Assembly: GCA_024998705.1 (NCBI GenBank)
Contig: JACOEF010000189.1
Location: 1-10,345 of the forward strand
Origin: Nitrospira sp.
GTDB taxonomy: Bacteria > Nitrospirota > Nitrospiria > Nitrospirales > Nitrospiraceae
Reading direction: 5' to 3'
DNA length: 10,345 bases
The notes under the pieces are model-generated. The model was not told where the DNA came from and ran no database searches. It saw nothing but the letters and a program-made list of their open reading frames with translations. The position numbers and the translations under genes were made by a program. The first letter of the stretch is position 1, and each line of letters starts with the position of its first letter. Shown here in pieces: positions 6,293-10,345 of the stretch.

Positions 6293-7066
6293 TTAGCGTT
6301 CGCGCACCACTTCGCGCTCATACAATCGTTTCAAAACGGCATCCGGGATGGTCTGCACACCGGCGGCCTTAATGAGTTTCACCACCGGATAGAGATTCAG
6401 CTCCCGATTTACCCCGCCGGTGGCCGAATCGAATTCCGCCGCACTGGAGAGCAACCGAAGCGCCTGAACTGTGGCCTGCTCTTCAGGAAGCGTCGCCAAC
6501 GGTTGCGGCCCCCAGGTATTCACATAGTGCAAGATGCCGCGAATCGTCGGCGAGCCCGAACCGGACACAGCATACTCGACGGCCTCAAATTCAGCCCCCA
6601 AAATATCGTAGAAATAAATCTTCGCCGACTCCTGCTCGCGGTCGTACCCCGCGAACACCGGAACCACGGCACCGGTCCCCGCCAATGCCGCCGGGACGTT
6701 CTCCTTGAGCAACTTGGAGACTGCGCGCAGTTTCCCTTCGAAACTCAACTCCTGCAATTGGGTGCGCCGATAGTATTTAAACGAATGCTCCAGTACCCGC
6801 ACCATCTCATAGGCCGTCGCCGGCACCCCAGCGATGGCCATCACGCTGTGGCGATCGATCTCCAGCACCTTGTCGGTGCGGTCGTACATCACCATATTGC
6901 CCGCTGTCGCCCGGCGATCGCCCGCGACCAACACGCCGTCGCGATACTTCAACGCCAAAATGGTGGTGGCCGTCGGAACGTCCATCCCAGCGGCGGCCGC
7001 GACAGGATTTCCGAACTGATACCCCTGTTCCTTCAAGAGCTGAAAAAAGTCCCCTTGCATCCCCAT
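6293..7066 (-). CDS. prcB: Proteasome beta subunit, Thr protease
   Basis: This 257-residue catalytic subunit forms the inner rings. A propeptide of about 33 residues ends at ...Val-Pro-Thr-Ala33; cleavage would expose Thr34 (TTILALKYRDGVLVAGDRR). Counting from Thr34 as Thr1, Asp17 (Asp50 in VAGDRR) and Lys33 (Lys66 in YDRTDKV) fall exactly where N-terminal nucleophile proteasomes need them. SGSGSPTIRG (residues 168-177) and EFDSATGG (212-219) match the conserved Ser and Asp/Ser near the active site. The residue before Thr1 is Ala, where Gly is usual. The start is supported by GAGGGG (7080-7075), 8 nt before ATG 7066; Met3 is a weaker alternative. A 94-nt gap separates it from ubact, the largest in the cluster, with tandem heptamers just upstream. 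Confidence 0.94.
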   Translation of the reverse strand: MGMQGDFFQLLKEQGYQFGNPVAAAAGMDVPTATTILALKYRDGVLVAGDRRATAGNMVMYDRTDKVLEIDRHSVMAIAGVPATAYEMVRVLEHSFKYYRRTQLQELSFEGKLRAVSKLLKENVPAALAGTGAVVPVFAGYDREQESAKIYFYDILGAEFEAVEYAVSGSGSPTIRGILHYVNTWGPQPLATLPEEQATVQALRLLSSAAEFDSATGGVNRELNLYPVVKLIKAAGVQTIPDAVLKRLYEREVVRER

Positions 7067-7074
7067 TACACAAA

Positions 7075-7080
7075 CCCCTC
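7075..7080 (-). promoter_or_regulatory. Ribosome binding site of prcB
   Basis: GAGGGG on the minus strand, 8 nt before ATG 7066-7064; it directly abuts the tandem heptamer repeat. Confidence 0.6.
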
Positions 7081-7101
7081 GTGAAGCGTGAAACGTGAAG
7101 C
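7081..7101. repeat. Three tandem heptamers GTGAARC
   Basis: GTGAAGC, GTGAAAC and GTGAAGC follow each other without gaps in the ubact-prcB spacer. Phrases of this kind (CGTGAAACGTGAAGCG) occur as scattered intergenic repeats in several bacterial genomes, from general knowledge. The repeat lies directly upstream of the prcB ribosome site, so it would be in the operon transcript. Confidence 0.6.
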
Positions 7102-7160
7102 GTCGGGCCGCCAGATCGATGAACTACCCCCTCACGCCTGACTCTGTACCCGAACGCGCC

Positions 7161-7355
7161 TTACTCTCCCGTGCGTTGTCGATAGCGCTCTGCTTGCTTC
7201 GGATCGACCTTCCGCATCCGCTTCAGCAGATTATCCTTATCCGGCGAGCCCGTTTCAGGGCGGCGAGGTCCCCCGCCTTCTTCCGACGGCCCCGATGGTT
7301 TCGGCATGGGATCGCCCGGTGCCTCACGACGTTCCGGCATCAACATATATCGCAT
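7161..7355 (-). CDS. ubact: UBact, Pup-like protein modifier
   Basis: This 64-residue protein starts at ATG 7355-7353, 2 nt after the dop stop. AAAGGA (7370-7365), inside the end of dop, lies 9 nt ahead and decides this start over a GTG at 7382 that would overlap dop. The sequence is hydrophilic and likely disordered: MPERREAPGDPMPKP, a Gly-rich centre (EEGGGPRRP), ETGSPDKDNLLKRMRKVDP, then KQAERYRQRTGE. This matches UBact, the Pup-like tag of Nitrospira and other Gram-negative bacteria (established family). The C-terminal Gly-Glu is what PafA-type ligases join to lysines. Because it ends in Glu, not Gln, no deamidation is needed. The position between dop and prcB equals that of pup in mycobacteria. 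The helical LLKRMRKVDPKQAERY segment would bind the ATPase coiled coil, by analogy with Pup. Confidence 0.92.
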   Translation of the reverse strand: MRYMLMPERREAPGDPMPKPSGPSEEGGGPRRPETGSPDKDNLLKRMRKVDPKQAERYRQRTGE

Positions 7356-7357
7356 GG

Positions 7358-8878
7358 TTACCCGTCCTTTCGTCTCGTCCACGCCGCCAGCGCATCGGCT
7401 GGAGACGACGCAGTTTCCAACAAGGCCGCACAGGCCTGCACCGCATCCGGCTCAAAGAGATCACCCATCTCCAGCGTGCGCGCACGCAGCCCCCCGGCAA
7501 ACTGCACCCGCTCCCATTGCATACCGGTGATCTGTTCCGGGAACCGTCTCACACACAATCCGCGAAGCCCGCCCCTGGTATCGGAGGGGCCGGCCACTAG
7601 AGCCTGTGCGATATCACGCTCGCTCGTCATGCGCCAGGTTTTCCCTTCGGCTTCGAGGCCCAGAAACAGCCCACGGTCGGGGTTCACATTATGATATTCC
7701 AAATCCAGACTGGCGAGCCATGGGTCCTCCCACGCCAGCCGCTCTTCTCGCATGAACGTCTCCAACAGCCACTGTTTGGTCACCCAGTCGAGCTTGCCGA
7801 CCAATTGCGCGCGATCCTGGCGAAGCAAGCCGAGAGTTTCGTGCCATTCCCGCAACACCCAATCGGCATCCGGATCACTACCCGCACAGCACCGACTCGC
7901 CGCGTTCCAGTATTCCTCCTGAATGGCCAATCCCGATATGGTCCGGCCATCCTTTAATCGCACCGTCGTCTTCAGTTCAGGGTCTCTGGAGAGTTGCTTG
8001 ATGGCGGCCACCGGCTGTTCCAACTCTAGGCTCGGAGCCGCTCCACGCTGAAGCAGGTCCAGCACCACCCTGGTCGTACCGACCTTGAGCGCCGTCGCGT
8101 ACTCGCACATGTTCGCATCGCCCAGAATCAGGTGCAGGCGCCGGTATTTGTTCCGATCGGCATGCGGCTCGTCACGCGTATTCAGGATAGGCCGGTTGTG
8201 CATCGTATCGACGCCTAACTCAGCCTCCATGAAGTCGGCCCGTTGCGAGAGTTGAAATGGCCCCGGCACGAAGCCCGATTCCTGGGCCTCCATCCCGACC
8301 TTCCCGGCTCCCGCCACCAGTTGCCGACTCACCAGAAACGGCAACAGGCCACTGACCAGCTGAGGAAACGGCAGGGAACGCGACACCAGGTAATTGTCGT
8401 GGCAGCCATAACTGTGGCCGTGAAAGTCGGTATTATTCTTATAGAGTTGGACGTGCGTGCCGCCGAGCTGCTGATTTCGGCGATCCGCCGCCCGCTGCAC
8501 GATCCGTTCTCCCGCCCGGTCATGCGCCAGGAGATCCTTGAGCGTGCGACATTCCGGAGTGGAATATTCGGGATGCGTGTGGTCGTTGTAAAATCGCGCC
8601 CCGTTCGGCAGGACCAGATCGCTCTTCATCTCGTGAAATGAAAAGGGTCGGTGCGCATCGACCTTGGCGAAGTCGTCCTCCTCCTTGTCCTGTTGCAGAC
8701 CGGAGACCCGGAACCCGCGCGCGTCCTCATGCGGATCTTCGCCCCGATAGTCCCAGCGCCGTTCAAACTTACCGGGTAAATGGGCACGGACCAGCTCCAT
8801 CGATTCCTCGACGGGATCGACCGCTTCGAGGTCCTCGCGGGTAATGCCATATTCCGTTTCAATGCCAAAGAGATGCAT
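7358..8878 (-). CDS. dop: Dop, depupylase-type isopeptidase
   Basis: This 506-residue paralogue of PafA removes the modifier from substrates (and deamidates Pup-Gln in species that need it). The start is ATG 8878-8876, chosen because the family begins at HLFGIETEYGI; a longer frame to 8989 overlaps the ATPase gene and adds an unrelated leader. Signs of Dop: WDYRGEDPHEDARGF (42-56) and the following charged Dop loop (about 57-86), absent from PafA. Asp99 in FYNDHTHPEYSTPE is the expected catalytic Asp. Also seen are LYKNNTDFHGHSYGCHDNYL (145-164), FQLSQRAD, NTRDEPHADRNKYRRLH (233-249), GDANMCEYATALKVGTT (253-269), and a C-terminal domain with CVRRF and WERVQF as in mycobacterial Dop. It follows the ATPase stop by 8 nt with no clear ribosome site, suggesting coupling. 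UBact ends in Glu, so only the removal activity should be required (inference). Confidence 0.92.
   Translation of the reverse strand: MHLFGIETEYGITREDLEAVDPVEESMELVRAHLPGKFERRWDYRGEDPHEDARGFRVSGLQQDKEEDDFAKVDAHRPFSFHEMKSDLVLPNGARFYNDHTHPEYSTPECRTLKDLLAHDRAGERIVQRAADRRNQQLGGTHVQLYKNNTDFHGHSYGCHDNYLVSRSLPFPQLVSGLLPFLVSRQLVAGAGKVGMEAQESGFVPGPFQLSQRADFMEAELGVDTMHNRPILNTRDEPHADRNKYRRLHLILGDANMCEYATALKVGTTRVVLDLLQRGAAPSLELEQPVAAIKQLSRDPELKTTVRLKDGRTISGLAIQEEYWNAASRCCAGSDPDADWVLREWHETLGLLRQDRAQLVGKLDWVTKQWLLETFMREERLAWEDPWLASLDLEYHNVNPDRGLFLGLEAEGKTWRMTSERDIAQALVAGPSDTRGGLRGLCVRRFPEQITGMQWERVQFAGGLRARTLEMGDLFEPDAVQACAALLETASSPADALAAWTRRKDG
7365..7370 (-). promoter_or_regulatory. Ribosome binding site of ubact inside dop
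   Basis: AAAGGA on the minus strand lies in the last codons of dop, 9 nt before ATG 7355. It implies that ubact can be translated strongly, perhaps coupled to dop termination. Confidence 0.7.
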
Positions 8879-8886
8879 AGACCGTT

Positions 8887-10345
8887 TCAGATGATCTGGT
8901 TGACCAATCGCTCTTCCGTCGGCCGCCCGCGGCGGAAGGACGACACACCGACAACTTGTTCGGGATGGTGATCCAGGAGTTTGAGCCATTCTTCGGCGGC
9001 ATCGTCCGGCGGCAACATCTCCCCTTCGCGATATTCCTCATGCACCGCATCGAGCAGATCTTGCGCGCGGATCCCATCGCCGGCAGGCGCTCCGGACTGT
9101 GCGACCACCCGCTCGATCGCCTTCTCCTTCGCCCGCTGGACGATTGAGGAGAGAATCGCGCCGCTGACCAGATCCCCGCGATACAGCACCTTGTTCTGCC
9201 CGTTCCGAAGGCGAATCGACAACACGCGATTCTGATCCGTCCGTGCGAACAGGCTGTCGACGACCTGTTCGATCACCGCGCGGCGGGCGGCTGCATGGTC
9301 CTGCCCGTTCCGCTCCAGCAGGTCAGCATCGAGCGGCAACGACGGCGTGAGATACACCGCAAGAATCTCCACCGCCGACTCCCGATTCGGGCGCGCGACC
9401 TTGATTTTTCGATCGATTCGTCCTGGCCGGAGCACCGCCGGATCGATCAAATCGGGCCGGTTGGAGGCCAGAATGATCACCACGTCCTGCAGCGATTCAA
9501 TCCCGTCCATCTCGGCGCAAAACATCGGCACCAACGTATTGTTGATATTGAACGACCGCATCGACCGCCTGGTCCCCAATACGGATTCAGCTTCATCGAT
9601 GAAAATAAACGGCAGCGCCCCTTCTTTCCGTCTGGCGCGCGCCTTGGCGAAGAGGTCCCGGACGATCCGCTCGGACTCGCCCAGCCACATGTTCAGAATC
9701 TCCGGTCCCTTGATGTGCAGGAAGGCGCCGCTTGTCACCGGCGGGTGCTTCGACGTGCCGTCCGCGGCAGCCTGCCCCTGCGACTCCCGGACGAGCTGGG
9801 CCAGACTGGCGGCGGCGGCCTGTCCGATCAAGGTTTTGCCGCAGCCCGGCGGTCCATAGAGCAGAAACCCCTTCGGCTGCGTAAATTCATACTTCGTAAA
9901 CGTATCGGCATGGAGCAGCGGATATTCGATGGCTTTCCGAATGGCGTCGATGGCCTGGTGCTGCCCGCCGATTTGCTCCCACGTCACGCTGGGCACTTCA
10001 TCAAGGAGGTGTGTCCGCGCCTGGCGATTTTCAAACTTTTCGATGGCGATCCGATGTGTCGGCTCGATACGAACTTCATCGCCTGCTTTGAGATCAGTCC
10101 CCAGCAAATCGCTGGACCGCTGCAGAATCAACGCCTGCCGACCCATCTCCTGTTCAAAGCGAATGCGTCCGTCCGGCACCACTTCGGCCACCTTCAGCAC
10201 CGGCCCGTTGCGGTCGTACCCCAGGGCCTTGATCACCGTATAGGCTTCATTCACCAGAATTTGCGTGCCGATCTTGAGATCCTCGACCGGGAGACGCGGG
10301 TCGATGTTCGCGTAATACTCCGCCCCTCCGACCACGATACGCGCG
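8887..10345 (-). CDS. arc: Proteasome-associated AAA ATPase ARC/Mpa, 5' end missing
   Basis: 486 residues are visible; the frame stays open to the right edge (Ala-Arg-Ile-Val-Val-Gly-Gly...), so the N-terminal coiled coil and first part of the OB region are outside. Seen in order: OB-fold segments (to about residue 100), SVTWEQIGGQ, Walker A GPPGCGKT (9855-9832), KGPEILNMWLGESE with the pore loop Met-Trp-Leu-Gly, Walker B FIFIDEAE (about 9609-9586), sensor 1 ASNRPD, and arginine finger RPGRIDRK. It would recognise tagged proteins, unfold them with ATP and thread them into the 20S core. Odd: the pore loop carries Trp where mycobacterial Mpa has an aromatic Phe in KFVG, and the C-terminus (RLVNQII) lacks the Gly-Gln-Tyr-Leu tail by which Mpa docks onto PrcA. 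The stop is 8 nt before dop. Confidence 0.93.
   Translation of the reverse strand, partial: ARIVVGGAEYYANIDPRLPVEDLKIGTQILVNEAYTVIKALGYDRNGPVLKVAEVVPDGRIRFEQEMGRQALILQRSSDLLGTDLKAGDEVRIEPTHRIAIEKFENRQARTHLLDEVPSVTWEQIGGQHQAIDAIRKAIEYPLLHADTFTKYEFTQPKGFLLYGPPGCGKTLIGQAAAASLAQLVRESQGQAAADGTSKHPPVTSGAFLHIKGPEILNMWLGESERIVRDLFAKARARRKEGALPFIFIDEAESVLGTRRSMRSFNINNTLVPMFCAEMDGIESLQDVVIILASNRPDLIDPAVLRPGRIDRKIKVARPNRESAVEILAVYLTPSLPLDADLLERNGQDHAAARRAVIEQVVDSLFARTDQNRVLSIRLRNGQNKVLYRGDLVSGAILSSIVQRAKEKAIERVVAQSGAPAGDGIRAQDLLDAVHEEYREGEMLPPDDAAEEWLKLLDHHPEQVVGVSSFRRGRPTEERLVNQII

Noticed and set aside
7356..7382. GTG start of UBact overlapping dop
   Set aside because: AAAGGA is correctly spaced for ATG 7355, which gives the family's usual N-terminus.
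6503..7694. Plus-strand frames opposite prcB, ubact and the end of dop
   Set aside because: They are Arg/Pro-rich translations antisense to well-identified genes and show no family motif.
8879..8989. Extended N-terminus of Dop reaching into the ATPase gene
   Set aside because: The family starts at the HLFGIETEYG strand; the extension is a shifted reading of the ATPase end.
1..10345. CRISPR array, tRNA, rRNA or insertion sequence
   Set aside because: No regularly spaced repeats, no RNA gene signatures and no transposase motifs were seen on either strand.

Overview
The window is a GC-rich bacterial segment in which every well-supported gene lies on the minus strand. Its core is a bacterial proteasome and protein-tagging locus in the order ARC/Mpa ATPase (right edge, 5'-truncated), Dop, a Pup-like modifier of the UBact type, PrcB (beta), PrcA (alpha), PafA. 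UBact with this C-terminus (Arg-Thr-Gly-Glu) and a proteasome in this order are known from Nitrospira and some other Gram-negative lineages. A Nitrospira-like organism is therefore my best guess; this rests on protein recognition from memory, not on a search.

Transcription reads from right to left. From 10345 to 3915 the six proteasome genes are tightly packed: 8 nt between ARC and dop, 2 nt between dop and ubact, 94 nt between ubact and prcB, 46 nt between prcB and prcA, and 1 nt between prcA and pafA. This suggests one operon. PafA would ligate the UBact C-terminal Glu to substrate lysines, Dop would remove it, ARC would recognise and unfold tagged substrates, and PrcA/PrcB would form the 20S core with an N-terminal Thr nucleophile. 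UBact already ends in Glu, so the deamidation that Dop performs on Pup-Gln in other bacteria should not be needed.

From 3914 to 3006 there is no convincing intact gene. This stretch holds a plus-strand ORF remnant convergent with pafA, several palindromes and hairpins, and a strong sigma70-type promoter (3244-3271) pointing left at the next gene.

From 3005 to 274 lies a second unit that looks unusual. The upstream reading frame carries two PilZ-like domains followed by the N-terminal half of a LuxD-like acyl-transferase/thioesterase (alpha/beta hydrolase). The next frame begins at an overlapping TAATG, carries the C-terminal half of that same hydrolase with its whole catalytic triad, and continues into an SAM-dependent methyltransferase. 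The bases in between still encode the expected central beta-strand in the upstream frame, behind an in-frame TAA, followed by a one-base shift. The ancestral gene was therefore probably one long PilZ-PilZ-acyltransferase-methyltransferase protein, now split by a nonsense codon plus a frameshift (true decay, sequencing error, or reinitiation at TAATG). At the left edge (240-1) begins a membrane protein resembling the N-terminal 7TM region of a sensor histidine kinase; it runs off the window.
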